Shown: positions 44,787-54,553, counted from the first letter of the stretch. The stretch is 64,000 nucleotides of DNA from Verrucomicrobiota bacterium (GCA_024233345.1 JACKPT010000004.1:1-64000); one strand, 5' to 3'. Numbers and translations are program-made. The notes: generated by a model from the letters alone, not told the origin.

Positions 44787-47700
44787 ATGACAACCTGCCT
44801 CCTCTCACTTCTTCTCACCTTTCCCATTGCGGCTGATACCCTCTATGTCTCAAAAGACGGCGTCTTCTTCGACCCGACCGGCGGGGTTCATGTTGCATAC
44901 CTGGATATTCAACCCGCCATTGATGCTTCAACCTCCGGAGATGTTATTCTCGTACAACCTGGAAGCTACCCATGGCTCTCCGCGTCGAATCTCCAGTTTT
45001 ATGGCAAAGCGATCACACTGCGAGCGGACCAGGGGAATGAGACAACCTTCATCGAACCCCTCTGGGGCAATCCCGCAATGCTCCTGCAAGCTGGCGATAC
45101 AACCAACCTGCTCATCCAGGGCTTTACTTTTGTTGGCGGACAACCGGCGCCGGCCAATCCCACCAACTTCTTGGTGACCAACAGCAGAGGCATCGTTGCT
45201 CTGCCCGGTTCAGGAGCAACCTTCGAGGCGTGCCGCTTTTTCAACTTTTTCTCCGAGCAGGGCGTCCTGTCCGTCATCGGCAGCCCGGGTAGTTCGTTGT
45301 ACCTGGCCTCCAGCGATATAGCTGGGTCGGGCGGAGCCATGCACCTGGTTGGCGCTGAGATCGTTCTTTCCAATTGCGTCTTTGCCGGCAACGGTGCGGG
45401 ATACGACGGGGGTGCGATCTATGCAACCAGCAACACCATGCTGACGATCACGGATACAATTTTCTCCAACAACACCGCCAACATCGCCGACTCGATCGAA
45501 ATCCGAACGTATGGCCAGCAAACCGCCACCTATTACTCGGTTGCCATGAAGGCATCCGTAACCAACAGCTATGGCGGAGGGGCGCTCTATCTCGGGGCCA
45601 GTGTTGCCACGATCAGCAACTGCATCTTCATCGGGAACCATGCTGGCCACGGCGGGGCGGTCGACACTGCGGCTTCGAGTACGGCCACTGTCTATACCTC
45701 CACATTTCTCACGAATTCAGCGTGGGGCACACTCGATAATTCACTTGGCGGTGGCGCAATCGCGATCGACGACAGTGCGATGTCCGTCCAGTCCTGTCTT
45801 TTCTCCAACAACCACGCAGGCATCTTGCACGACCAGGTCGTGACCAGGATTGGGCGTGAAGGTGATCCATATTTCAAAAGGATAGACCGATATTATGCGG
45901 GCGGGGCAGGCGGAGCCGTTTGTATGAGGCAGGGCAAGCTGGCGGTTGGCAATTGTCACTTTATGAATCATCAAGCGCCAGTCGGAGGGGCCATTGCATC
46001 GTTCTTATCTTCCATGCTCATCCTCTCGAACAACTCCTCGTTCACGGACAACCAGGCATCCTCAACCTTGATCGACACACAGTACCTGTGGTCCGTGACC
46101 AACGCTGGGGGAGGCGCGATCTACATGGAGAGCGGCACACTCGTCGCGGAGGACACGAGATTTGATGGGAACCAAGCCGGGAGGGTGGAAGAGCGAACGG
46201 TCCAGACGATTGGGGAAGGCGATGACCCGTTCTATCAAGTAACACGTACCGACCGGTATGTCGGCTGCGGGGGAGCACTCGACCTCAGGGGAGTGCAAAC
46301 GGAACTACGGCGTGTCCAGGTCGCCGGAAATGAGGCGCCAAGTGGAGGCGGTATATATGCCGGACCGTTGGTTCGAACGACTGAATCCAATACCGTTTCG
46401 TTGGTCATCCTCGCTGACGGCACGGTCCTTGAGGGGAACATCGCTTACGGATTCAATTCCACGAACAACGGGCCACGCGGCGGGGGCCTGCTCATCGAAG
46501 GGGGCGACTTAGTCGTCAGCAACACAACCGTGATCGAAAACTTCGCCGGGTGGACAAATCAGCACGAGGTCTTGACGATCGGTGAAGAGGGCGACGATTT
46601 CAATTTCCACCAGGTTGGGTATAGCCTGCTATCCTATGGCGCAGGAGGCGGAATCTTCGCTCAAGGCTGCAGCAATGTCTCCATCGTGGCATCGACCGTC
46701 GCCGGGAACCGATCCGCCCAACGTGGCGGCGGACTCGCGATTGAGTTCTGCACGAATGCGATGCTGCTCTCGTCACGGCTGAGCGGCAATACGGCAAGCG
46801 GGGGTCATGGCGAATCGCCCGGATCGGGCGGGGCGCTCTATCTGGAGGCCAGTCCCTGGGTCTCGATTACCGGTTGCACAATCGAGAGCAATGCTTGCGT
46901 TGGGGTCTCCGACACAGTGATGTCGCTAACCATTGGTGCCCCTGGGGATTCCTTCTACGTGAATAATCACGACCGACGCATCACCGAGGGATTGGGAGGC
47001 GGACTGCACGCCCTCACGTGCGATAATCTTTCGCTTCGGAATTGTGAGTTCACTCGAAACGAAGCCGGTGGTGGCGGCGGAATCTACCTGCAAAACTCGC
47101 AAAACTGCCTGCTGGAAAGCCTCGTACTCACATCGAACCTGGCGTTCCTGACCGAGAGCATCGACAACATACAGATCGTAAACCAGAGCACTCGGGAGAA
47201 CTATCGCCAGGTCGGATACGAGCCCGGCCTCGGCGGTGCCATCATCGCCAGAAACAGCGCCCTGTCTCTCCGAACCACCCGGATCACCGACAACCTCGGG
47301 AATCCCGGCGCAGCGATTGCCAACAGCAATTCCGCGATCGTCCTGGCTTCCTCCATGCTTCGAGACAATTCTGCTGCGAGCTGGCAACAGGTGGCGACGT
47401 GGTCCGATGGGATCGACGAACTCATGACCCCCACCGCGAGCAATCGCTATGAGGCCGGAGTTCATGTGAACGACGGCTCGCTGATCCTGCAGCAAACCAC
47501 ACTGATGCGGACGGGGGGCGCGTTTACCAACCACGCCTCCGGTGTCGCCATCAACAGTATCGTCTGGGACGGCAACTGGGATTCCGACGGTTCATCTCTG
47601 CTTTCCGCGCAGTACTGCAACATTCAGGGCGGGCCGGCGGGCGTCGGGAACCTGACTGGAGACCCGGAACTCACCGTGGAAGGACGTCTCACCGCATCCT

Positions 47701-48317
47701 CGCCCTGTCGCGACAGCGGCGCCTTCTTCGCCGGGTTGACCAACGATTGGGAGGGTGAACTCGTCGTGGATGGATGGCCGGACATCGGCGCCGACGAATT
47801 TGTCGATGTAGACAACGATGACCTCGCCGACGCATGGGAACTCGCCCTCGCGACGAACCTGACGTCGATCTCCGGTTTCACGGACGACGATCAGGACGGA
47901 GCGGATGGCGTGACGGAGTATTGGTTCAACTCTAATCCCCAGCTCCCAAGCTCCAGCGGAGGCGCTCTGCCGGACGGTTGGCTGATCTCCATCGGGCTGG
48001 ATCCAAATCAACGCCAGGATTGGACCGACTATGATCTGGATTGGGCATCCACTCTTGACGAATACATCGCCGGCACCGACCCGTTCGATGCCGCCAGCAT
48101 TCTGAAGGCGAGCCTGATGATAACCGGCGGAAGCATGCTGGAATTGACCTGGCCCTCCGCGCCCAACCGACTGTACGACGTGGACGTCATGCAGGTATCG
48201 CTCGAATGGCTCCCCCTCGCCACCAACCTCCCCGGCCCCAATGCCTCCTTCGCGATCGAGGAAGACTGGACAAACCAGGCACTCTTACGCGTAAAAGCCC
48301 GACTGGCACCTGAGTAG
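44787..48317 (+). CDS. Secreted right-handed parallel beta-helix protein
   Basis: The start MTTCLLSLLLTFPIAADT is the best signal peptide; an ATG nine codons upstream is an alternative. The 1176-residue mature protein has repeated beta-helix rungs of the GGGAIY, NCxFxxNxA type (for example SNCVFAGNGAGYDGGAIY, GAGGGIFAQGCSNVSIV). Recurring inserts of the IGEEGDDFNFHQVGY or IGAPGDSFYVNNHDR kind sit between rungs. The C-terminus has an Asp-rich segment (DDDQDGADGVTEYW, EYIAGTDPFDAAS) and a beta-sandwich tail common in secreted proteins of this lineage. Polysaccharide binding or adhesion is likely; no catalytic residues are obvious. Confidence 0.85.
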   Translation: MTTCLLSLLLTFPIAADTLYVSKDGVFFDPTGGVHVAYLDIQPAIDASTSGDVILVQPGSYPWLSASNLQFYGKAITLRADQGNETTFIEPLWGNPAMLLQAGDTTNLLIQGFTFVGGQPAPANPTNFLVTNSRGIVALPGSGATFEACRFFNFFSEQGVLSVIGSPGSSLYLASSDIAGSGGAMHLVGAEIVLSNCVFAGNGAGYDGGAIYATSNTMLTITDTIFSNNTANIADSIEIRTYGQQTATYYSVAMKASVTNSYGGGALYLGASVATISNCIFIGNHAGHGGAVDTAASSTATVYTSTFLTNSAWGTLDNSLGGGAIAIDDSAMSVQSCLFSNNHAGILHDQVVTRIGREGDPYFKRIDRYYAGGAGGAVCMRQGKLAVGNCHFMNHQAPVGGAIASFLSSMLILSNNSSFTDNQASSTLIDTQYLWSVTNAGGGAIYMESGTLVAEDTRFDGNQAGRVEERTVQTIGEGDDPFYQVTRTDRYVGCGGALDLRGVQTELRRVQVAGNEAPSGGGIYAGPLVRTTESNTVSLVILADGTVLEGNIAYGFNSTNNGPRGGGLLIEGGDLVVSNTTVIENFAGWTNQHEVLTIGEEGDDFNFHQVGYSLLSYGAGGGIFAQGCSNVSIVASTVAGNRSAQRGGGLAIEFCTNAMLLSSRLSGNTASGGHGESPGSGGALYLEASPWVSITGCTIESNACVGVSDTVMSLTIGAPGDSFYVNNHDRRITEGLGGGLHALTCDNLSLRNCEFTRNEAGGGGGIYLQNSQNCLLESLVLTSNLAFLTESIDNIQIVNQSTRENYRQVGYEPGLGGAIIARNSALSLRTTRITDNLGNPGAAIANSNSAIVLASSMLRDNSAASWQQVATWSDGIDELMTPTASNRYEAGVHVNDGSLILQQTTLMRTGGAFTNHASGVAINSIVWDGNWDSDGSSLLSAQYCNIQGGPAGVGNLTGDPELTVEGRLTASSPCRDSGAFFAGLTNDWEGELVVDGWPDIGADEFVDVDNDDLADAWELALATNLTSISGFTDDDQDGADGVTEYWFNSNPQLPSSSGGALPDGWLISIGLDPNQRQDWTDYDLDWASTLDEYIAGTDPFDAASILKASLMITGGSMLELTWPSAPNRLYDVDVMQVSLEWLPLATNLPGPNASFAIEEDWTNQALLRVKARLAPE

Positions 48318-48391
48318 CATCTGTCGCGAGCAACAGCGCTTTTGGCGCTCCATGGCAACCCCATCGCCCCCTTTAAAAGCCCCCTTTCAAA

Positions 48392-48456
48392 CCTCCACAT
48401 CATGAAATGGATGCTTACGGAGTATTATCGAGGGGCGCTGTGCATGCCTCCCCAAA
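48392..48456 (+). promoter_or_regulatory. Conserved leader element, copy 2
   Basis: CTCCACATCATGAAATGG followed by GAGGGGCGCTGTGCATGCCT and CCCC aligns with copy 1 over about 65 bp, including the GCATGCCTCCCC block and the ability to pair with the G-run. It precedes the propeller gene by about 75 bp. It may be a shared control element or the trace of an ancestral duplication. Confidence 0.5.
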
Positions 48457-48529
48457 GCAATTTTCCATCCCTAACTTCCTATCAATTCAACTTGTCTTAG
48501 GCCTCGCATTCATAGATTCTCAAGGATCC

Positions 48530-51500
48530 ATGATAACCCCGAGGTATTGCCGTTCTGTCTTCTTGTTTGGGTTCGCCGCTCTGTTCGGTCTTTCGGTTTT
48601 TGCCCAGACCGAGCAAACCATCACGTTTTCACCGTTTTCGCCCTGCCAACTCCTGACCAACAAGGTCTTTGTGACCGCGCAGGCTTCGTCCGGCCTGCCG
48701 GTTGAGATTGAGGTCTCGTCCGGTCCAGGGGTGCTTTCAGGGACCGAACTGACGTTTAACTCGACCGGGATCATCGTCCTGTCCGCGACGGCTCCAGGCA
48801 ATGGGAATTATCTTCCGGTCACTTCGGGTGTACTCCGAACCGTGCGTGTGATCGACCTCCAGCCGACCCCGGCCTCGATTTCCGAGACGGCTCTCTTCCG
48901 CGGGTATGGGTATGGGTTCCCTTCCGGCCTGCCCGGCTACGGATACGGGTGTGTGGACGTGGAGGTCGTTGGACGCTACGCGCACACGGCATGGTTGGGG
49001 GACGGCTATCATGTCGTTGATGTGGCGCGTACCTCCAGTCCCGAATACGAGACTGGGTTGACCTTCGGAAAGGCGGTCACAGATGTCCGGGTTCGTGATG
49101 GCATCGCCTACGTGGATGCCGACTGGGGTGATGAGACCAAGATGTTCAGTGCAACGACCGGTTTCTATTTCCCTACACCGATCATCAGCACCAACATTTA
49201 CACGTTTCCTGCCTGGCCCTCGAATACGAACTCTCCGATCATCATTGCTCCGATCAGCACCCAAACCGTGGTCGCCTCCGGGAGCTTTGGCGCCTCCTAC
49301 ACCTTGGTGGTGAGTAGCCGTGATGCAGAGCCTCCCCCTGCGACGTCATCGGCCTGGCCGGAAACCAAAGACCCGATAATCATGGATGCCCAGGTCGGTG
49401 TCGATGCCTCTTGCTCGTGGTGGAATGGCGGTCTGGGGACGGCGATCATCGGCAATGAAGTCCTGAACCTGAATGAATACGGGAGCTACTCACCGGCCGG
49501 TTACAAGACCGCCGTGAGTTCCGATCTCTATGCCTATGCGGTCAGCGGGTGGGACTTCAAGGTCTTCGATGTTCTGAATCCGACGCAGGTGGTTGAAGTC
49601 GCTTCCGTCCCTTCGTCAGTTCCCCTGGCGTGGGATTACACGACGCTGGCAATTCTCGACAACGATCATATCGCAACCCTCTCGCGCTACAGTGGGCTGG
49701 CGGTTTGGGATGTTACACGGAGATCTCGGCCTGCGTTTGTAACTGCCGACCCGGTTGTCGCACATGGCCTGACGATTGTTGGCAGGCATGTGTATACCGT
49801 CACCGATTCAGGGTCTCTGCGCGAGTATTTCTGGTCGACTTCGAATGACTTGCAGTTTGTTTCCTCAACCGAGCCTTATCATCCTTGGCATGCTCACATC
49901 TACCTCGACACATCCTGGCCATACCTCGTTGTGGTGGATGAAACGGAACTTCGCCTCTACGATCTTGTGCATGGCACATCGCCGGTGCAGATTGCCCATG
50001 CCGTCATCCCCGACATGGTTCCCGCAGCGGTTGACCTCAAAGGCACGACGATCTACATCGCCGACCGGGTTGCCGGTCTGCGCATCCTGTCCATCAGCAA
50101 TCCCGATGCGGATCAGGACGGGCTGGACGACTGGTGGGAGTGCGGATTTCTCGGCACCATGAACTACGATGCGTATGACGATCCGGATCACGACACCCTT
50201 CAGAACTGGGAGGAATACTATACGTTCCATGATCCGCTGGAGATGGATTCGAGCGGAGACACCCTGCCCGATGGATGGAATGTGCGGTATGGGACGCCAG
50301 CCTCCAGCGAGTTTCGGTGGCTAGCGCCGATCCGTTTCCAACCGGTGGGCGCGTTCGGTTACGGGTATGGATACAGTTATGGATACGGTTATGGCTATGG
50401 TTACGGGTATGGCTACGGCTTTGGCGCAAGCGCCGACCTGAGCGACTTCCTGGCGGGCAAGCGGGGGCTTGCGTTCCGAGACGACTACATCTACCTGGCC
50501 GACGGAGAACGCGGGTTCCAAGTCATTGACGTAACAGATCCGTCTGCGCCATCTCTGACCGGATTCGTGCCGACTTGGGCTGCGATGCATGACGTTCATC
50601 TGGTTGACCACATCGCCCTCGTGGATGAGGACTGGCTCGGACTGGCAGCGATTGATATCACGGACCCAGCCAACCCGCATCGGTTGTCCGACCTGACGGA
50701 CTCCGCCACCGATGTCGGTAGTGACATCGATGCTGATCGCTACGCTTTTCTCGCCTCGGGCACCAACGGCCTCACGATTGCGGATGTCTGGACTCCCGTA
50801 AACCCATTGAGAGTGGGGCATCTCGATCTGCCTGATACAGTTGCCGATACTGCGGTTCGGCACGATGTTCCGGCCGATATCGCCTATGTCGCAACCGAGA
50901 GCAACGGAGTGTTCGTGGTGGACGTATCGCGCAAGTCCGCACCGACGACAACGAACATCCTGACCCCGTGGATTCTTCAACCCGATGGTGCCATCCGGGC
51001 CGTCGAAGTTGGCTCCAACTGGCTCTGGGTGGCTTGCGGTGCGTCCGGTGTGATGGGATACGACCTCGCCGGGGATCCTACGGTCATTTCCAACCAGTCC
51101 TCCCGGTCGCTTTTCACGGGAACCAATCCCCTCTACGAGGCGGTGGGGCTGACCTCTGACGACCGAGGTCTTTTCGTCGCCGCCGGCGGTGGGGGCCTCG
51201 TGATGTACGAGCGGACTGAACGGTCCTGGGGGGCCGACTTTGCCCCGTGGGAGTGGGCGACCACCGGGACCATTGATGCCGTTGCCGTGCATTCCAATCT
51301 GGTGTTTCTTGCCGACCGCGACTACGGTTTGCGGATACTGTCAATGGACTCGGAGGACATGGATCGCAATCGGCTGACCGATGCATGGGAATTGGAGCAC
51401 TTCGGGCACCTGGGGGTCGGGTGGGAAGATGATCCCGATGGGGACGGCCTCTCGAATCGTGGTGAAGAGGAGGCGGGAACGAATCCGCTGAGCAACGATT

Positions 51501-51802
51501 CCGATGGGGACGGGATGGACGATGCCGACGAGGTTAGAGCCCTGGCCGACCCGACCGATGCAGCATCGCTCCTTGAGATTCGCGGGGTGGATCCGACCCT
51601 CAACAGCATGCTGACGCTTTCGTGGCCCAGCGTAGAAGGAATGCATTACGGCGTTTACAGCATATCCAATGAGCTCGACGAAGCTCCCGTTGCACATTCG
51701 TCGTCTCTTCCGGCCACGCCTCCGGAGAATCAGTACAGCATTCCGGTCACGTTCGACACCTCCTCACCACGTCGAATCTTCTGGATCAAGACGAACCCGT
51801 GA
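48530..51802 (+). CDS. Secreted LVIVD-type propeller protein with Gly-Tyr repeats
   Basis: This 1090-residue protein has a leader (SVFLFGFAALFGLSVFAQ). Repeated blades of the LVIVD type follow: GYHVVDVARTSSPEYETGL, GLAVWDVTRRSRPAFV, FQVIDVTDPSAPSLTG, GLTIADVWTPVNPLRVG, VFVVDVSRKSAPTTTN. Two Gly-Tyr tracts occur (about residues 122-140 and 606-632), the second encoded by tandem GGNTAY hexamers. The C-terminus has an Asp-rich calcium-type stretch (DSDGDGMDDADE) and a beta tail. AAGG precedes the ATG. A surface adhesion or scaffolding role is inferred. It ends in a GTGA overlap with the glycosyltransferase. Confidence 0.84.
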   Translation: MITPRYCRSVFLFGFAALFGLSVFAQTEQTITFSPFSPCQLLTNKVFVTAQASSGLPVEIEVSSGPGVLSGTELTFNSTGIIVLSATAPGNGNYLPVTSGVLRTVRVIDLQPTPASISETALFRGYGYGFPSGLPGYGYGCVDVEVVGRYAHTAWLGDGYHVVDVARTSSPEYETGLTFGKAVTDVRVRDGIAYVDADWGDETKMFSATTGFYFPTPIISTNIYTFPAWPSNTNSPIIIAPISTQTVVASGSFGASYTLVVSSRDAEPPPATSSAWPETKDPIIMDAQVGVDASCSWWNGGLGTAIIGNEVLNLNEYGSYSPAGYKTAVSSDLYAYAVSGWDFKVFDVLNPTQVVEVASVPSSVPLAWDYTTLAILDNDHIATLSRYSGLAVWDVTRRSRPAFVTADPVVAHGLTIVGRHVYTVTDSGSLREYFWSTSNDLQFVSSTEPYHPWHAHIYLDTSWPYLVVVDETELRLYDLVHGTSPVQIAHAVIPDMVPAAVDLKGTTIYIADRVAGLRILSISNPDADQDGLDDWWECGFLGTMNYDAYDDPDHDTLQNWEEYYTFHDPLEMDSSGDTLPDGWNVRYGTPASSEFRWLAPIRFQPVGAFGYGYGYSYGYGYGYGYGYGYGFGASADLSDFLAGKRGLAFRDDYIYLADGERGFQVIDVTDPSAPSLTGFVPTWAAMHDVHLVDHIALVDEDWLGLAAIDITDPANPHRLSDLTDSATDVGSDIDADRYAFLASGTNGLTIADVWTPVNPLRVGHLDLPDTVADTAVRHDVPADIAYVATESNGVFVVDVSRKSAPTTTNILTPWILQPDGAIRAVEVGSNWLWVACGASGVMGYDLAGDPTVISNQSSRSLFTGTNPLYEAVGLTSDDRGLFVAAGGGGLVMYERTERSWGADFAPWEWATTGTIDAVAVHSNLVFLADRDYGLRILSMDSEDMDRNRLTDAWELEHFGHLGVGWEDDPDGDGLSNRGEEEAGTNPLSNDSDGDGMDDADEVRALADPTDAASLLEIRGVDPTLNSMLTLSWPSVEGMHYGVYSISNELDEAPVAHSSSLPATPPENQYSIPVTFDTSSPRRIFWIKTNP

Positions 51803-53361
51803 CCGACCGTTGTGGCGAACCTGGCGAGGGGCGTGCCGTCGATCCGGACCGCACGTGGATCTCGGCGATCTTGCTCGTACTCCTGGGTGCCATCACATTG
51901 TGGGGGGGAGTCCTTCGCGGTCGTGGCCTGACCGATGCGAGCTTGTGGCTGGATGAAGCCGTTTCGGTTGTTCATGCCCAGGCAATTCTTGCGCACGGGA
52001 TTCCTCGCCTGACCACCGGGCGCATTTCGTGGGACTTCTTTCCCATGCATTACGCCATGGCCGGGTCACTTTTCCTCTGGCCGGACGTTCATGGCGGAAG
52101 TCGGCTGCCGTCGGTACTCGCGGGTATCGCTCTCATCCCGACCATGTTTCTGTTGGCTCTTCGGGTCTACCGATCCCGCTGGTCCGGCGTTGCGGCAGCC
52201 CTGACAACCGCCTTTCTCACCATCGAAATTGCCTGGAGCCGGCAGGCCCGGGGCTATGCATTGCTTCAACTCATGATGGCGATCGGATTTCTGTCGGCCC
52301 TCGAAACCGGAAGGAGCCGCTGGGTTCGCTATGGCGTACCGACGCTCTGTTCGCTGATCGCGGTGGGGCTTCACCGCGCCGGATACATGCTTCCGCTTCT
52401 GTTGTCGGGTCTATGGCTGCTGCGTTGGGAGCTGGACATGTCGCTGGCTCGACGAGTTCAGGGTGTCGTGGGCGGGGTTCTTAGTGCGTTGCTGGTTCTC
52501 GCGCTCACCTATTTCCTACCCGGCAACTCCTCTCTGCTTCACACCCTTCACGACCTCGGAACCGCCTCCATGCCCGGCTACGCCTGCGCGTATGGGGGGT
52601 ACCTCGTTGAGCAGCTCGGTGGTTTATTCCTTTGCGCGCTTCTCGTCGCCCCCTTTGTTCTCGTTCGAGATTGGCGGACGGGGCTTCCGTTGATCGTCGC
52701 CATGACTGCCTATGCCTATGTTCTCTTCTTCCGAAACCAGCTCTTCGCCTTCCGCTACCTGCTGCCTCTCGTTCCCTTTCTTATCCTCCTTGGCGCCGGG
52801 TTCCCGGCCATGGTCCGTGATATCGCGATGCACTTCACCAAGAAGGGCCGCGCGGTCGCCGGGGCACTGGGGATGATGCTGTGGGTCCTTGCAATGCTCT
52901 CCTCGTCGTGGACGGTTTTGCCCAAGTCGGAATGGCTTCTCGATTTCACATCACCGCAACCCAACTGGAAAGATGCCTACACGCTGATCCTGCAGAGGGA
53001 TGCGAGCTGTAACCCCGAGCCTCACTCGATTCGAACCGTTTCCGCGCTCCCTCTTTTTCATGACATCTACCTTGGGCAATCTGCCGGCGAGAAGGGGTAC
53101 CTGCCGATCTCCCACACCGGCATTTCCGGCGATGTTCAGTGGGTGGCTCCCTATTCGGCCGCGAAACCGATCCGCAATGCCACCGACCTGGTTCACTCGG
53201 GTGGCTACATCCTGCTCGATGACTTTGGCTTGCGGATGCTTGCAAACCCGGACCTCAAACAATTGCTCTCGATGACCAAACCCAACGCCGTCATCCCCGG
53301 GCCATTCCCGGTCTATATCTGGCTTTGCGATTCGTTGGCAAAGCAATCCGATGAACCGTAG
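51799..53361 (+). CDS. GT-C fold membrane glycosyltransferase (GT39/ArnT-like)
   Basis: A 520-residue integral membrane protein with about ten hydrophobic segments (ISAILLVLLGAITLWGGV, LPSVLAGIALIPTMFLLAL, LIVAMTAYAYVLFF and others). The SLWLDEAVS motif in the first external loop holds the Asp-Glu of polyprenyl-phosphate-sugar-using GT-C enzymes. A soluble C-terminal domain follows (about 390-520). It probably moves a sugar from a lipid carrier to a protein or glycan outside the membrane. The GTG start overlaps the propeller gene's stop, hinting that the propeller protein could be an acceptor; that is speculative. Confidence 0.86.
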   Translation: MTDRCGEPGEGRAVDPDRTWISAILLVLLGAITLWGGVLRGRGLTDASLWLDEAVSVVHAQAILAHGIPRLTTGRISWDFFPMHYAMAGSLFLWPDVHGGSRLPSVLAGIALIPTMFLLALRVYRSRWSGVAAALTTAFLTIEIAWSRQARGYALLQLMMAIGFLSALETGRSRWVRYGVPTLCSLIAVGLHRAGYMLPLLLSGLWLLRWELDMSLARRVQGVVGGVLSALLVLALTYFLPGNSSLLHTLHDLGTASMPGYACAYGGYLVEQLGGLFLCALLVAPFVLVRDWRTGLPLIVAMTAYAYVLFFRNQLFAFRYLLPLVPFLILLGAGFPAMVRDIAMHFTKKGRAVAGALGMMLWVLAMLSSSWTVLPKSEWLLDFTSPQPNWKDAYTLILQRDASCNPEPHSIRTVSALPLFHDIYLGQSAGEKGYLPISHTGISGDVQWVAPYSAAKPIRNATDLVHSGGYILLDDFGLRMLANPDLKQLLSMTKPNAVIPGPFPVYIWLCDSLAKQSDEP

Positions 53362-53402
53362 GACATTGCTTGCGTCCCGCGAATAGAGGACGTAGAAGCA
53401 GG

Positions 53403-53840
53403 TCAGGCTCCGTTGCCGAGCAACGGATTCTCCCACATGAGATCCGGGAAGCGGGCGAAGTCGCCGTCGGTGGAGCAGAGGCGGAGACCGTGTTCCAGAG
53501 CGATTGCCGCGAGGTGGGCGTCGGGGATCAGGTTGGAGGAGGAGCAGTGGGGGATGAGGCCGGACAGCAGGTCCCGGTGCCGTTCTTCCGGTTGCGGAAC
53601 CCAGGTGGTTGGCGCGTCGAGCCAGTCTTCAACCTGGCGCCATGCGTCGGAAATGGAGGCGGGGCGCTCAAAAATCCGTGGATTGGAAACCAACCGAACA
53701 AACGCGGTCAGGCTCTCCCACGGCAACCCGACCCGAGTCGGCCCGGAGAGTGTGCCGTCGAGCCAGGTTCGAGCTGCCTTGTGCTCCTTGAACGAGGAAA
53801 CATGTGCGTAGATCAAGAGGTTGGCGTCGATCAGGATCAT
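53403..53840 (-). CDS. vapC: VapC-like PIN-domain toxin
   Basis: This 145-residue PIN ribonuclease has the acidic residues MILIDANLLIYA (Asp5), a Glu in GLPWESLTAF, LIPDAHLAAIA and STDGDFARFP. Family members cut tRNA or rRNA and arrest growth. Its ATG overlaps the antitoxin's stop by ATGA, the standard operon order with the antitoxin first. The gene looks intact. Confidence 0.93.
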   Translation of the reverse strand: MILIDANLLIYAHVSSFKEHKAARTWLDGTLSGPTRVGLPWESLTAFVRLVSNPRIFERPASISDAWRQVEDWLDAPTTWVPQPEERHRDLLSGLIPHCSSSNLIPDAHLAAIALEHGLRLCSTDGDFARFPDLMWENPLLGNGA

Positions 53841-54085
53841 CGGAACGCCGCGCCTTCAGCCTCCGCAAGGGCGTCGCTGATATCATCCAGATTGTTCAGG
53901 CGGCAGGTCCCAAGGTCCGCCTCCCGGGTGCGAAAGTGCTGCGGAGCCTTTTTCGGTTCGGACAGATGCGCCAGCCCTTCCCGCAGCGCATCATTGATTA
54001 CTTTCTTCAGTGGCAGGTGCCGTTCTTTCCGAAGCCGCTCGATCTGGCTGGCGATGTCCGGGTCAAGGGAAAGGGTTGTTCTCAT
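53837..54085 (-). CDS. vapB: VapB-like ribbon-helix-helix antitoxin
   Basis: This 82-residue protein opens with MRTTLSLDPDIASQIERLRK, the ribbon-helix-helix DNA-binding fold, and has a C-terminal tail (DDISDALAEAEGAAFR) that would bind the toxin. It probably represses its own promoter upstream. It lies next to the direct repeat that borders the large kinase gene. Confidence 0.9.
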   Translation of the reverse strand: MRTTLSLDPDIASQIERLRKERHLPLKKVINDALREGLAHLSEPKKAPQHFRTREADLGTCRLNNLDDISDALAEAEGAAFR

Positions 54086-54152
54086 GCATCAAATCATAGA
54101 AAGAATGATGTATTGATGTCAAATGCTCAGACTCAGGCAGACTCAGGGGTCG

Positions 54153-54343
54153 GACCACAGGTTTCTGTGGAGTATCAACAGATTACAACGAGATCTATGC
54201 GGAAACAGGGGCGTAGGGGCGTTCTTTGGCAGGAAGGGAGCTTCTAAGCGTATTGTGGTGTTGAGTATAGGACGGCATGCCGAGAGCCACTCGAAATCTT
54301 GTGTCCGGTCCGGCCTACCATGTAACACACCGGTGCCATAACC
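54153..54343. repeat. Direct repeat left of the large hybrid kinase (about 190 bp)
   Basis: The sequence from ACCACAG through GAGTATCAACAGATTACAA, then TTCTAAGCGTATTGTGGTGT and GTGCCATAAC is repeated nearly base for base at 58192-58382, in the same orientation. It includes the first 22 or so codons of a RAYT gene. Confidence 0.82.
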
Positions 54344-54423
54344 TGCCATTCCACTTTGTGGAAGAGATCCCTTCCGAAATGGTCTCTTACATGAAGCCCG
54401 GCCGGTCTTACGGTTCTTACTGA
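54277..54423 (+). pseudogene. RAYT transposase 5' remnant (left copy)
   Basis: The frame MPRATRNLVSGPAYHVTHRCHN matches the N-terminus of Y1-type RAYT transposases, then diverges after CHN and stops after 48 codons. The HxH motif is lost. It is a different subfamily from the copies at 4-6 kb. Confidence 0.75.
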
Positions 54424-54437
54424 CGACTTCCTCGGTC

Positions 54438-54485
54438 TCCAATGACTGGAACCGCGCGAATTATGATTTTCCAATTGGAAGTTTT
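54438..54485. promoter_or_regulatory. Paired palindromes upstream of the large hybrid kinase
   Basis: TCCAATGACTGGA (54438-54450) and TTTTCCAATTGGAAGTTTT (54467-54485) are palindromes sharing TCCAA/TTGGA half-sites about 25 bp apart, a pattern typical of a repressor or activator operator. They lie about 70 bp before the start. Confidence 0.4.
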
Positions 54486-54553
54486 CCGGCAGGCAATATT
54501 TCTGTGGATTGACCGCTAAAAGATGCTAAACTTGGAGTTCGGTGAATGAATGA

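Noticed and set aside
50353..50424. CRISPR-like repeat at the Gly-Tyr tract
   Set aside because: The repeat is 6 bp, in frame and without spacers.
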